Origin: SM23-28-2 sp964512285
GTDB taxonomy: Bacteria > Chloroflexota > Dehalococcoidia > SM23-28-2
Reading direction: 5' to 3'
Length of the DNA: 28,060 bases
Assembly: GCA_964512285.1 (NCBI GenBank)
Contig: CAZEJO010000024.1
Coordinates: 1-28,060, forward strand
Positions within the stretch are counted from its first letter, which is position 1. Each line of letters opens with the position of its first letter. Shown piece by piece: positions 7,720-15,147 of this stretch. The notes under the pieces are model-generated. The model saw nothing but the letters and a program-made list of their open reading frames with translations, did no database searches and was not told where the DNA came from. Both the position numbers and the translations under genes were made by a program.

Positions 7720-7735
7720 GGGTGAGGGTTCACCC
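7720..7735 (+). repeat. Short perfect hairpin next to the palindrome
   Basis: GGGTGA, a four-base loop GGGT, then TCACCC. It abuts the palindrome at 7697-7718, giving two back-to-back stems 73-111 bases after the last island gene. It may help stabilise or end the island transcript, but no T-run follows. Confidence 0.5.
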
Positions 7736-7969
7736 ACCCATCAGAGGCTTCTGGAGGCTGCTTCTGTGGTCTGTCGTCGCTTGCTTCTCCCTACTGCAAA
7801 CGGCGACCAGCAGCAGGCCGGCCAGAAGCGCCAGCAGCACGCACCTCCGTTGTGTCCCCTCGACCTTATCTCTCCCAGCGGCCGCTGACAATGATCACAA
7901 CGTCGAAGATGCCTCTGGGATACGCTTATGAGATGCTAGGTGTGGTTTTCAGAGGTGAGAGGATCAAGC

Positions 7970-8470
7970 ATGAGACGATGGAAGAGGTATTTCTTCGTGT
8001 CCGTCGGGAGTGTCTTGACGGTTCTGCAAATCATATTGTGCTTTTTTCTCTACAACGAGGCTGGTCTTGAAGTACTAAGGTGGGTGGGATGGGCAATCCT
8101 GGCAGTCTCAGGGTTCTTTGGCTGGATGCCCATCTTCATTCTGCGCAGAAAAGGTGGAGTGCCAGAAGGAAAAAGCTACGTTCATACCACACTTCTTGTT
8201 GACACTGGAATCTACGCCGTTGTTCGACATCCGCAATCTGGGCTGGCTTGGATATTGCTGAACCTTGCGCTGCCTCTGATTGCACAACATTGGTTGATCG
8301 GAGTTATTGGCGTTGCGTCGATGGTGCTGGCTTATCTAGACACACGAGAAGAAGATAAGTACCTCGTCGAGAGGTTTGGCGATGCCTATGAACGCTACAT
8401 GCAATCTGTGCCGGGTATAAACCTCCTGGCTGGAGTCATACGTCTGGTGCGACGCAGAAAGCCAGGATGA
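7970..8470 (+). CDS. Isoprenylcysteine carboxyl methyltransferase / PEMT-like membrane protein
   Basis: Encodes 166 residues with about four hydrophobic segments (roughly 8-25, 34-52, 84-104 and 105-122). The C-terminal signature of the ICMT/PEMT methyltransferase superfamily is visible: YAVVRHPQSG, then TREEDKYLVERFGDAYERYM and VPGINLL. Members methylate isoprenoid, lipid or other membrane-embedded acceptors using S-adenosylmethionine; the bacterial substrate is unknown. ATG 7970 was preferred over a GTG at 7940 because GAGAGG lies about 8 bases before it. The gene is clearly AT-richer than its neighbours and has an attC-like element straight after its stop, which suggests acquisition as a mobile cassette. 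Confidence 0.78.
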   Translation: MRRWKRYFFVSVGSVLTVLQIILCFFLYNEAGLEVLRWVGWAILAVSGFFGWMPIFILRRKGGVPEGKSYVHTTLLVDTGIYAVVRHPQSGLAWILLNLALPLIAQHWLIGVIGVASMVLAYLDTREEDKYLVERFGDAYERYMQSVPGINLLAGVIRLVRRRKPG

Positions 8471-8477
8471 AAACGGC

Positions 8478-8520
8478 GGCTAACAGCATGTTTGCGATGC
8501 TTCGCTGGATTGCGTTAGGC
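8478..8520 (+). repeat. attC-like imperfect inverted repeat
   Basis: GGCTAAC (8478-8484) and GTTAGGC (8514-8520) resemble the outer R boxes of integron attC sites, with one mismatch in the left box. The inside can fold into GCGA/TCGC. It starts 8 bases after the stop of the preceding gene, as in integron cassettes. At 43 bases it is shorter than typical attC sites, and no integrase or second attC was found, so the call is tentative. Confidence 0.35.
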
Positions 8521-8542
8521 AGCTCTGCAAACAGGCGGAACG

Positions 8543-9406
8543 CTAGAGCCGAATCACTACCAGGCGGTCCAACGAGGCCAGGTCCTTCTTGACCTCGACC
8601 GTCGACTCGGAGAAGACCTCTGAGGCGAGTGCCGCCACCGGTGGTCCCTGGTCGTAGCCTATCTCCAGAAGAAGGGCAGCGCCGGGGCGCAGAAGGGGCG
8701 GCGCCTGATGCAGCAGCCGCTCGATGACCCGCAGGCCGTCGGGGCCGCCGTCGAGGGCCTCTCGCGGCTCATAGCAGCGGATTTCGACGGGCAGAGTTTC
8801 CCACTCGGTTGACCTGACGTAGGGAAGGTTGGCAACAACGATGTCCACTGGCTGCTCAAGGGGCGCTAGAAGATCGCTGCAGAGGAAGCGCACCGACGAC
8901 GCCAGGCCGAGCCTTTCAGCGTTGCGTTGGGCCAGGGCGAGGGCCGCTGGGGAGATATCGGTGGCGATGATCTGCACTGAGGGCAGACGAGTGGCAAGGG
9001 CCAGAGCGATGGCACCGCAGCCGGTGCCAACATCCACGATGGTAAGGGAGGAGGTGTCTTGCAGGCGCTTGCCGGCCAGAGCCGAGGCCTTCTCCACCAG
9101 AAGCTCCGTCTCCGGGCGAGGGATAGCAGCGGCGGGGGTCACGGCCAGCTCGATGTCGAAAAAGTGCGCCCGTCCAGTGATGTAGGGCGTGGGCTCGCCG
9201 CATAGCCGCCGCCAGACAAGGTCATGATAGGCCGTCTCTTTGTCGGGCGGCATCTCGTCGCGGAGGCGCTGGTAGAGCTGAGTTCGATTGAGGCCGAGGG
9301 CGTGCTGTAACAGAAGCTCCGCTTCCAGGTGGGGATTGGAGGTTTCGAGGATTTCGAGGGCGGCGAAGTGTTTGGCCGCGCAGCGCAGGGCTTCCGCCAG
9401 CGTCAC
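8543..9406 (-). CDS. prmC: Peptide chain release factor N5-glutamine methyltransferase
   Basis: Encodes 287 residues that methylate the Gln of the GGQ motif in release factors. An N-terminal helical domain (about 1-75) is followed by a Rossmann methyltransferase. Signatures are IPRPETELLVEKA, the S-adenosylmethionine loop VDVGTGCGAIALALA, ATDISPAALALA and the catalytic-type motif ANLPYV. The last reads NLPY rather than the usual NPPY, a variant I believe is tolerated in the family. The start is GTG at 9406, overlapping the prfA stop by four bases (GTGA), so translation is coupled to its own substrate gene. Confidence 0.95.
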   Translation of the reverse strand: MTLAEALRCAAKHFAALEILETSNPHLEAELLLQHALGLNRTQLYQRLRDEMPPDKETAYHDLVWRRLCGEPTPYITGRAHFFDIELAVTPAAAIPRPETELLVEKASALAGKRLQDTSSLTIVDVGTGCGAIALALATRLPSVQIIATDISPAALALAQRNAERLGLASSVRFLCSDLLAPLEQPVDIVVANLPYVRSTEWETLPVEIRCYEPREALDGGPDGLRVIERLLHQAPPLLRPGAALLLEIGYDQGPPVAALASEVFSESTVEVKKDLASLDRLVVIRL

Positions 9407-10488
9407 GCCAGGGTCTCTTGGAGACGTTTGGTCTGCTCCTCGGTGGCCAGGGCGTCGATGATCTCGTCGATCTCGCCATCGAGAATGGAGGGCAGACTGT
9501 GGACGGTGAGGCTAACTCGATGGTCGGTGACGCGATCCTGGGGGAAGTTGTAAGTGCGGACTTTCTCCGCTCGCTCGCCGCTTCCCACCTGGGCACGGCG
9601 AGCCTGGCTGATCTCCTGGTGCTGGCGCTTCTGCTCTATGGCTAGGAGGCGGGCCCGCAGGACAGTGAGAGCCTTGAGCTTGTTCTTGAGCTGCGAGCGC
9701 TCGTCCTGGCAGACAGCAGTTATGCCGGAAGGGATGTGGGTGATGCGAACGGCGGTGGACAGCTTGTTCACGTTCTGACCGCCATGGCCGCCGGCGCGGA
9801 AGATGTCGATGCGCAGGTCGTCCTCGGCGATCTCCAGGTCGACCTCCTCGGCTTCGGGCAGGACGGCTACAGTGGCGGTGGAGGTGTGGATGCGACCGCT
9901 GGCCTCGGTGACGGGGATGCGCTGCACGCGATGGGCGCCGCCCTCGTACTTCAGGCGGGAGTAGGCGCCGCGGCCGCGCACCTCGTAGATGATCTCCTTG
10001 AAGCCGCCGAGATCGCTGGGGTGACTCGACATAATTTCTACGGGCCATCCGTGGCGCTCGGCGTAGCGGCTGTACATGCGGAAGAGGTCAGCGGCGAAGA
10101 GAGCGGCCTCGCCGCCGCCGGCGGCTGCACGTATCTCCATGATCACGGGTCGTTCGTCGTAGGGGTCCTTGGGGACGAGAGCACGGCGAATCTCGTCGTT
10201 CAGGCGCTGGCGCTGGTCGCTGAGCTGAGCCGCCTCGTCGCGGGCCATGGCCGCCATCTCGGGGTCGGGGCTTTCGTCGGCCAGGGACTGGGCCTCGGTC
10301 AGGGCCGCGTCAACGCGCTTGTACTCGCGATAGAGAGAGACGATGCTCTCGAGGGAGGCGTGCTCCTTGGCCAGGGCCTGCAACTGCTGGAAATCGGCCG
10401 CCACCTCGGGGCGGGCCATTTCCTGGGCCAACTCTTCGTATCGCGCTTCGATGCCTTCCAGCTTGTCCCACATATCCGCCACCAACAT
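9403..10488 (-). CDS. prfA: Peptide chain release factor 1
   Basis: Encodes 361 residues, the normal RF1 length. RF1 reads UAA and UAG stop codons and triggers peptide release. The codon-recognition tripeptide is PVT (in RIPVTEASGRIHTS), fitting the PxT of RF1 rather than the SPF of RF2. The catalytic loop is AGGHGGQNVNK with the invariant GGQ. ATG 10488 is supported by AAGGGGG about 9 bases upstream; ATG 10473 (MWDKLEG) is an alternative. The Shine-Dalgarno lies in a strong hairpin. The gene overlaps prmC by four bases and appears to have its own promoter downstream of hisS. Confidence 0.97.
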   Translation of the reverse strand: MLVADMWDKLEGIEARYEELAQEMARPEVAADFQQLQALAKEHASLESIVSLYREYKRVDAALTEAQSLADESPDPEMAAMARDEAAQLSDQRQRLNDEIRRALVPKDPYDERPVIMEIRAAAGGGEAALFAADLFRMYSRYAERHGWPVEIMSSHPSDLGGFKEIIYEVRGRGAYSRLKYEGGAHRVQRIPVTEASGRIHTSTATVAVLPEAEEVDLEIAEDDLRIDIFRAGGHGGQNVNKLSTAVRITHIPSGITAVCQDERSQLKNKLKALTVLRARLLAIEQKRQHQEISQARRAQVGSGERAEKVRTYNFPQDRVTDHRVSLTVHSLPSILDGEIDEIIDALATEEQTKRLQETLA

Positions 10489-10495
10489 ACATAAA

Positions 10496-10509
10496 GCCCC
10501 CTTGGGGGC
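10496..10509 (-). promoter_or_regulatory. Hairpin covering the prfA ribosome binding site
   Basis: On the minus strand GCCCCC-AA-GGGGGC lies 8 bases before the prfA start. Its 3' arm, with AAGGGGG, is the only good Shine-Dalgarno, so folding would hide the ribosome binding site. Only three T follow, so it is a poor terminator for hisS. Confidence 0.5.
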
Positions 10510-10522
10510 CTTCCACTAGTGG

Positions 10523-10531
10523 ATTATAGCA
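10523..10531 (-). promoter_or_regulatory. Extended -10 promoter for prfA-prmC
   Basis: The minus strand reads TGCTATAAT, a perfect TATAAT with the extended TGn, about 35 bases before the prfA start. No good -35 box is visible. The palindrome CCACTAGTGG (10513-10522) covers the expected transcription start. Confidence 0.55.
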
Positions 10532-10557
10532 CAAACGCTCCTGGGCGAGGAAGGACG

Positions 10558-11835
10558 CTATCTAGCTTGGCGAAGGGCCTTGGCAATCAGGCGACGAACG
10601 TCCTTCATGGGGACCTGCTCCTGCTGGCCGTCCTCCATGCGGCGGAGGTTCACAGTGCCGGTGGCCAGCTCTTCTTTGCCCAGGATGGCAGCGTAGAGCG
10701 CGTCGGCGGCGTCGGCCTGGCGCATCTGGGCCTTAAGGCTGCGGCCGCCTACGGCCATGACGGCGGCGATGCCCGCGTGGCGCAGATCGCTGGCCAGCTT
10801 GGCGGCGGTCGAACGAGCGGCGGCCGTCTGGTAGACGACGAAGACTGCGGGCCTGGCAGGGGCGGCGATGGGCACCTTGGCCCGCTTGAGGTTGGCGATG
10901 ATGCGCTCGACGCCGGTGGCGAGGCCGATGGCCGGCGTGGGCTTGCCGCCTAGCTCCTCGATGAGGCCGTCGTAGCGGCCGCCAGCGCCGACGGTGTTCT
11001 GGGCTCCCTCTTCGGGCGGCTGGATTTCGAAGACGGTGCGGGTGTAGTAGTCCAGCCCTCGCACCAGGCGGGGGTTGAGGGTGTAGGGGATGGCCAGGGC
11101 CTCCAGGTAGGAGCGCAGCTCCTGGAAGTGCTGAGCGCACGGCTCGCAGAGGTAGTCGATGAAAGGGGGCGCGGCGGCGATGATCGGCTGGCAGCCCTCG
11201 ACCTTGCAGTCCAGCAGGCGCAGGGGGTTCTTCTGGAAGCGGGCGCGGCAATCGGGGCAAAGGCTGCCCAGCTTGTCCTCGTAGTAGGCCTTGAGAGCCT
11301 CCAGATAGCGGGGGCGGCAATTGGGGTCGCCGATGCTGTTGAGCTGGAGGGAGAGGTCGGTGAGGCCGAGCTCTTGATAGAAACGCCAGGCCAACTCGAT
11401 GACCTCGGCGTCCAGGGCGGGGTCGTCCACGCCGATGGCCTCATAGCCGAAGTGGGTGAACTGGCGCTGTCGGCCCGCCTGGGGCCGGTCGTAGCGGAAG
11501 GCCGGGCCCCAGTAGTACAAGCGGACGGGCTGGGGCAGGTTGTGCATGCCGTGCTGGATGTAGGCTCGGCAGACGTTGGCTGTGCCCTCGGGTCGCAGGG
11601 CCATCATCTCGCCGCCGCGATCCTGGAAGACGTACATCTCCTTCTGGACGATGTCGGTGGTCTGGCCGACGCCGCGGACAAACAGGCTGGCATCCTCGAA
11701 TATGGGCGTGTCGATGCGAGAGTAGCCGTAGAGTTTGGCGAGACGAGTAGCCGTTTGGTAGACGTGCCCCCAGTAGGGCTGCTCCTGGGGCAGGACGTCG
11801 ACCGTTCCCCGTGGTGCTCTGTAAAGAGGACTCAT
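10558..11835 (-). CDS. hisS: Histidyl-tRNA synthetase
   Basis: Encodes 425 residues that charge tRNA-His. Class II motifs are present: RAPRGTVDVLP at the N-terminus, RPEGTANVCRAYI (motif 2), LVRGLDYYTRTVFEI and VGAGGRYDGL (HisRS signatures), and a C-terminal anticodon-binding domain from about 330. A Cys-rich insert (LCPDCRARFQKNPLRLLDC, then EGC and CEPC) matches the HisRS branch common in Gram-positive-type bacteria and may bind zinc. The frame is open upstream to 12093, but homology starts at MSPLYRAPRG; ATG 11835 fits a leaderless transcript from the promoter at 11843-11872, with ATG 11847 as alternative. No Shine-Dalgarno is seen. Confidence 0.95.
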   Translation of the reverse strand: MSPLYRAPRGTVDVLPQEQPYWGHVYQTATRLAKLYGYSRIDTPIFEDASLFVRGVGQTTDIVQKEMYVFQDRGGEMMALRPEGTANVCRAYIQHGMHNLPQPVRLYYWGPAFRYDRPQAGRQRQFTHFGYEAIGVDDPALDAEVIELAWRFYQELGLTDLSLQLNSIGDPNCRPRYLEALKAYYEDKLGSLCPDCRARFQKNPLRLLDCKVEGCQPIIAAAPPFIDYLCEPCAQHFQELRSYLEALAIPYTLNPRLVRGLDYYTRTVFEIQPPEEGAQNTVGAGGRYDGLIEELGGKPTPAIGLATGVERIIANLKRAKVPIAAPARPAVFVVYQTAAARSTAAKLASDLRHAGIAAVMAVGGRSLKAQMRQADAADALYAAILGKEELATGTVNLRRMEDGQQEQVPMKDVRRLIAKALRQAR

Positions 11836-11842
11836 CGACGTG

Positions 11843-11872
11843 AGCATACAAAAGAGGCACTCGCTCTGTAAA
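11843..11872 (-). promoter_or_regulatory. Predicted sigma-70 promoter of hisS
   Basis: On the minus strand, TTTACA (11872-11867) and TATGCT (11848-11843) are 18 bases apart. The predicted start near 11836 is almost at the hisS ATG (11835), implying a leaderless mRNA and agreeing with the lack of a Shine-Dalgarno. Confidence 0.5.
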
Positions 11873-11901
11873 GGTGGGCGTGGCGTGAAGCTGAGCAAAG
11901 G

Positions 11902-11910
11902 TGCTAGACT
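11902..11910 (+). promoter_or_regulatory. Extended -10 promoter of rel
   Basis: TGCTAGACT (TGn plus TAGACT) ends only 6 bases before the rel ATG at 11917, again pointing to a leaderless or near-leaderless message. No clear -35 box is seen. It diverges from the hisS promoter about 30 bases away. Confidence 0.45.
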
Positions 11911-11916
11911 TAAGGT

Positions 11917-14118
11917 ATGCGTAGGGGTGGTGTTCAGGCGCCCGTGGACGCAGAGGAGTTCTTCGCTAGGGCAGGGAAGTATCTCCCCGCCAAGGGGATC
12001 TCCCTGGTCAAGGAGGCTTACCAGTTCGCTGCCGAGCGTCACGCCGGGCAAATGCGCCTCTCCGGCGACCCAGTTATCACTCATCCCCTTCATACAGCTC
12101 TGACTGTTGCCGAACTCCAGCTAGATGCCGTCGCCGTCGCCGCCGCTCTTCTGCACGATGTGCAGGAGGATTGCGGCGTCGAAAATGGCACTATCCAGAA
12201 GCAGTTCGGGCGGGAGGTAGCCAAGCTGGTGGACGGCGTCACCAAGCTCGGCCGGATCCCCCTGCAAGCCCCCAGCGAGCCTGTGGGAGAGCAGGAGATG
12301 CAGGCGGAGAACCTGCGCAAGATGTTCCTGGCCATGGCTGAGGATCTGCGGGTGGTGATAATCAAGCTGGCCGATCGGCTCCACAACATGCGAACCTTGC
12401 ATCCCTTGCCTCCTGCCGACCAGGATCGCATCTCGCGGGAGACGATGGAGATATACGCTCCTCTGGCCGGTCGGCTGGGCATCTACCAGCTCAAGTGGCA
12501 ACTGGAGGACCTGGCATTTCGCTATCTGGAGCCCGAGGCCTATCGCCGAATAGCGGAGATGCTGGACGCTCGTCGCGAGATGCGGGAACGCTACATTGGC
12601 CATGTGGAGGAGGTCATTCGGGAAGAGTTGGCCAAGCAGGGGATCAAAGCGGAGGTACGGGGACGGGCCAAGCATATCTATAGCCTCTATCAGAAGCTGG
12701 AGAAGTACGCCGCTCAGGGCAAGAGTTTCCACGAGATCTACGACCGGCTGGCGGTGCGTATTCTGGTGGACACGGTGACCGACTGCTATAACGCTCTGGG
12801 GACGGTCCACCAGCTCTGGCGGCCTCTTCCAGGCACCTTCGATGACTACATCGCCAATCCCAAGGAGAGTATGTATCAGTCGCTGCATACGATCGTGATG
12901 TGCCTGGGACAGCGTCCTCTGGAGATACAGATTCGGACCTACCAGATGCACCAGATGGACGAATATGGAGTGGCCGCCCACTGGCGATACAAGGAGGGCG
13001 GCAAGCGGGACATACGCTACGAGGAGCGCCTGGCTTGGCTGCGCCAACTATTGGAGTGGCAGCGAGAGATGTCGCAGGCGGAAGAACTGGTGGAAGCGGT
13101 TAAGACGGATCTCTTCGGCGATCAGGTCTTCGTCTTCACTCCCAAGGGAGAGGTCAAGGATCTGCCTGTGGGTTCAACGCCCATCGACTTCGCCTATCGC
13201 ATCCACACAGACCTGGGGCACACCTGCGTCGGCGCTAAGGTGAACGGCCGCCTGGTGCCGCTCAACTACCAGCTGCAGAACGGCGATGCCGTGGACATCA
13301 TGACCAGCAAGAGCTCGCGGGGCCCCTCGCGCGACTGGCTCGGTCCCAGCATGGCCTACATTCGCACCAGCAATGCTCGTGGGAAGATCCGCCAGTGGTT
13401 CAAGAAGCAAGAGCGGGCCGATAACATTAGCCGCGGGCGTGAGCTGGTGGAAAAGGAACTGCGTCGCCTGGGGGTATCATTGGCACAGGTACAAGATGAG
13501 CTTCTGGGCGTCTTCAAGTACGACGATCTGGACAGTTTTCTGGAGGCGGTGGGCTATGGAGGCATCAGCACTCACCACATGATTCTCAGGCTTGTCCCTC
13601 TCCTGCAGCCGCTGGAAGAGGCTCCCCCCCTCGCGACGACGGGTCCGCCGCCATCTGTCGTGACTCCGGGCATACGCGTGCTTGGCACTGGCGATCTGCT
13701 GACGCGTACGGCCCGATGCTGCAACCCTGTGCCGGGCGATGAGATTATCGGCTATGTGACCCGCGGCGAAGGGGTGACGGTGCATCGCTCCGACTGCAGC
13801 AACATGCTGCACGTGGTGGAAAAAGAGCGGCTTGTCGAGGTGGAATGGGGGCGGAGTGGCCAGTTCTACCCGGTGGCGGTGCATATTGTGGCGTGGGATC
13901 GGGTGGGACTGCTGCGAGACGTTAGCGCCCTGGTAGCTGAGGAGAAGGTGAACATGGCGGGCGTGCACACTCAGGAGAATGAGGATGGCACCATGTCCGT
14001 GTTCGTCACTCTGGAGACCACCGGCATCGAGCAACTCGCCCGCCTGCTGAGCAGGCTGACATCGGTGCGGGGCGTCATCTCGGTCAGCCGCCGCCTGGAG
14101 AGCAGCGGCAGCGAATAA
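11917..14118 (+). CDS. rel: Bifunctional (p)ppGpp synthetase/hydrolase (RSH family)
   Basis: Encodes 733 residues, a full-length long RSH protein that makes and degrades the stringent-response alarmone. The hydrolase HD domain is intact: H42 (RHAGQ), H56 (THPLH) and H80-D81 with E84-D85 (LLHDVQED). The synthetase domain holds DRLAVRIL, MYQSLHT and LEIQIRT. TGS (about 405-465, VFVFTPKGEVKDLP), the conserved-Cys region (TARCCNPVPGDEIIG) and a C-terminal ACT domain (about 652-728) follow. Both active sites look functional, as in Rel/SpoT rather than RelA. One oddity is Ser318 where most synthetases have Asn in the KxNxYQSLHT nucleotide-binding loop. It diverges from hisS and ends 79 bases before the HsdR-N gene. 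Confidence 0.96.
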   Translation: MRRGGVQAPVDAEEFFARAGKYLPAKGISLVKEAYQFAAERHAGQMRLSGDPVITHPLHTALTVAELQLDAVAVAAALLHDVQEDCGVENGTIQKQFGREVAKLVDGVTKLGRIPLQAPSEPVGEQEMQAENLRKMFLAMAEDLRVVIIKLADRLHNMRTLHPLPPADQDRISRETMEIYAPLAGRLGIYQLKWQLEDLAFRYLEPEAYRRIAEMLDARREMRERYIGHVEEVIREELAKQGIKAEVRGRAKHIYSLYQKLEKYAAQGKSFHEIYDRLAVRILVDTVTDCYNALGTVHQLWRPLPGTFDDYIANPKESMYQSLHTIVMCLGQRPLEIQIRTYQMHQMDEYGVAAHWRYKEGGKRDIRYEERLAWLRQLLEWQREMSQAEELVEAVKTDLFGDQVFVFTPKGEVKDLPVGSTPIDFAYRIHTDLGHTCVGAKVNGRLVPLNYQLQNGDAVDIMTSKSSRGPSRDWLGPSMAYIRTSNARGKIRQWFKKQERADNISRGRELVEKELRRLGVSLAQVQDELLGVFKYDDLDSFLEAVGYGGISTHHMILRLVPLLQPLEEAPPLATTGPPPSVVTPGIRVLGTGDLLTRTARCCNPVPGDEIIGYVTRGEGVTVHRSDCSNMLHVVEKERLVEVEWGRSGQFYPVAVHIVAWDRVGLLRDVSALVAEEKVNMAGVHTQENEDGTMSVFVTLETTGIEQLARLLSRLTSVRGVISVSRRLESSGSE

Positions 14119-14197
14119 GACGGTCGGGTGCTGCAAACATCCAGGAGTGGTAAACTAACGCTTGTCACTTTCCGTAGCGCCGTGGGGGAGGGCAAGA

Positions 14198-14877
14198 ATG
14201 GACTTCATAGACCGAGTTCGTGAAATGGCTGCACGCATTGAAAAGCGGGTTGCCCATGTCCAAACCGAAGAAGCCACAAAGAATTCGCTAGTGATGCCTT
14301 TCATTAACAATGTGTTGGAGTATAACGTGTTCGACCCGGCTGAGGTTGTGCCTGAATTTACGGCAGACGTCGGCACCAAAAAGGGAGAAAAAGTTGACTA
14401 CGCCATCCTGAAAGATGGAAAGCCGATAATGCTGTTCGAGTGTAAGCGGTACGGCTGGGATCTCGACAAAGAGGAAGCATCCCAGCTTTACCGGTATTTT
14501 TCTGTGACCGAGGCGAGATTCGCTGTCCTTACGGATGGCGTGATTTATCGTTTTTACTCTGACCTAGATCAGCCGAATAAGATGGACGTCAAACCGTTTC
14601 TCGAGTTCAACATCCTTGCCCTTGAGGAGGCTCTTGTCGAGGAGCTCAAGAAGTTTTCGAAATCGTCTTTTGATCTCGAAGAGATCCTGACCACTGCGAG
14701 CGAGCTAAAGTACACAAGGGAAATAAAGAAAATACTAGCGGAGGAGTGGAGCAATCCCTCTGACCGCTTTGTGAGATTCTTTGCATCGCAGGTATATTCG
14801 GGGATGAAGACTCAGGCTGTGATGCAACAATTTCATCCAATAACGAAGTCGGCGTTTCACCAGTTTGTTAGTGATCG
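14198..14877 (+). CDS. HsdR N-terminal-domain nuclease-like protein, truncated by the gap
   Basis: At least 226 residues are seen before the N run. The first 150 residues match the type I restriction R-subunit N-terminal domain (HSDR_N), a PD-(D/E)XK nuclease fold: a Glu in AEVVPEFTADV, an Asp in KVDYAILKDGKP and the ECK core in IMLFECKRYG. No helicase domain is visible, and a stand-alone HSDR_N protein of about 300 residues is a common arrangement. The role may be nucleic-acid cleavage in defence, but this is unproven. ATG 14198 follows a G-rich Shine-Dalgarno (GGGGGAGGG). The gene is AT-richer than its housekeeping neighbours, suggesting transfer. Confidence 0.72.
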
Positions 14878-14977
14878 NNNNNNNNNNNNNNNNNNNNNNN
14901 NNNNNNNNNNNNNNNNNNNNNNNNNNNNNNNNNNNNNNNNNNNNNNNNNNNNNNNNNNNNNNNNNNNNNNNNNNNNN
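14878..14977. other. Assembly gap (100 N)
   Basis: Exactly 100 N, the usual placeholder for a scaffold gap of unknown length. Genes on the two sides cannot be joined from this sequence. Confidence 0.98.
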
Positions 14978-15107
14978 GCCGCGGAAGCAGCTCGGGCTAT
15001 TCGATGAACAGAAGCATGAGGAGCGCGTTCCTATCGAAGATGTTGATGACATCTTCAAGTACGCCGAACGGCTGAAGGCCACCCCCAGCTTTTACGAAAA
15101 GGGCTAG
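14978..15107 (+). CDS. C-terminal fragment of an unidentified protein after the gap
   Basis: An open frame runs from the gap edge to TAG at 15107, encoding about 42 residues: PRKQLGLFDEQKHEER, then VPIEDVDDIFKYAERLKATP and SFYEKG. It is charged and probably helical. Relative to the 100-N placeholder it is in a different frame from the HsdR-N gene, but the true gap length is unknown, so it could be the end of that protein or of another gene. I do not recognise the family. Confidence 0.5.
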
Positions 15108-15125
15108 GCGCGCAGGAGACCTTCC

Positions 15126-15141
15126 GCCTACGCTCGTAGGC
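15126..15141 (+). promoter_or_regulatory. Hairpin just upstream of the comM start
   Basis: GCCTACG-CT-CGTAGGC is a perfect 7-bp inverted repeat ending 6 bases before ATG 15148. The nearest Shine-Dalgarno-like AGGAG lies about 30 bases before the ATG, on the far side of the hairpin, so folding would bring them closer. A coincidental repeat is also possible. Confidence 0.35.
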
Positions 15142-15147
15142 ACACGG

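Larger units (their letters stand above)
7625..7969. other. Non-coding stretch after the oxidative-stress island
   Basis: No convincing gene was found in these 345 bases. They hold a perfect 22-bp palindrome, an adjoining hairpin, and a second shorter copy of the palindrome core at 7876-7887. No intrinsic terminator with a T-tract is visible, so how the upstream operon ends is unclear. Confidence 0.6.
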
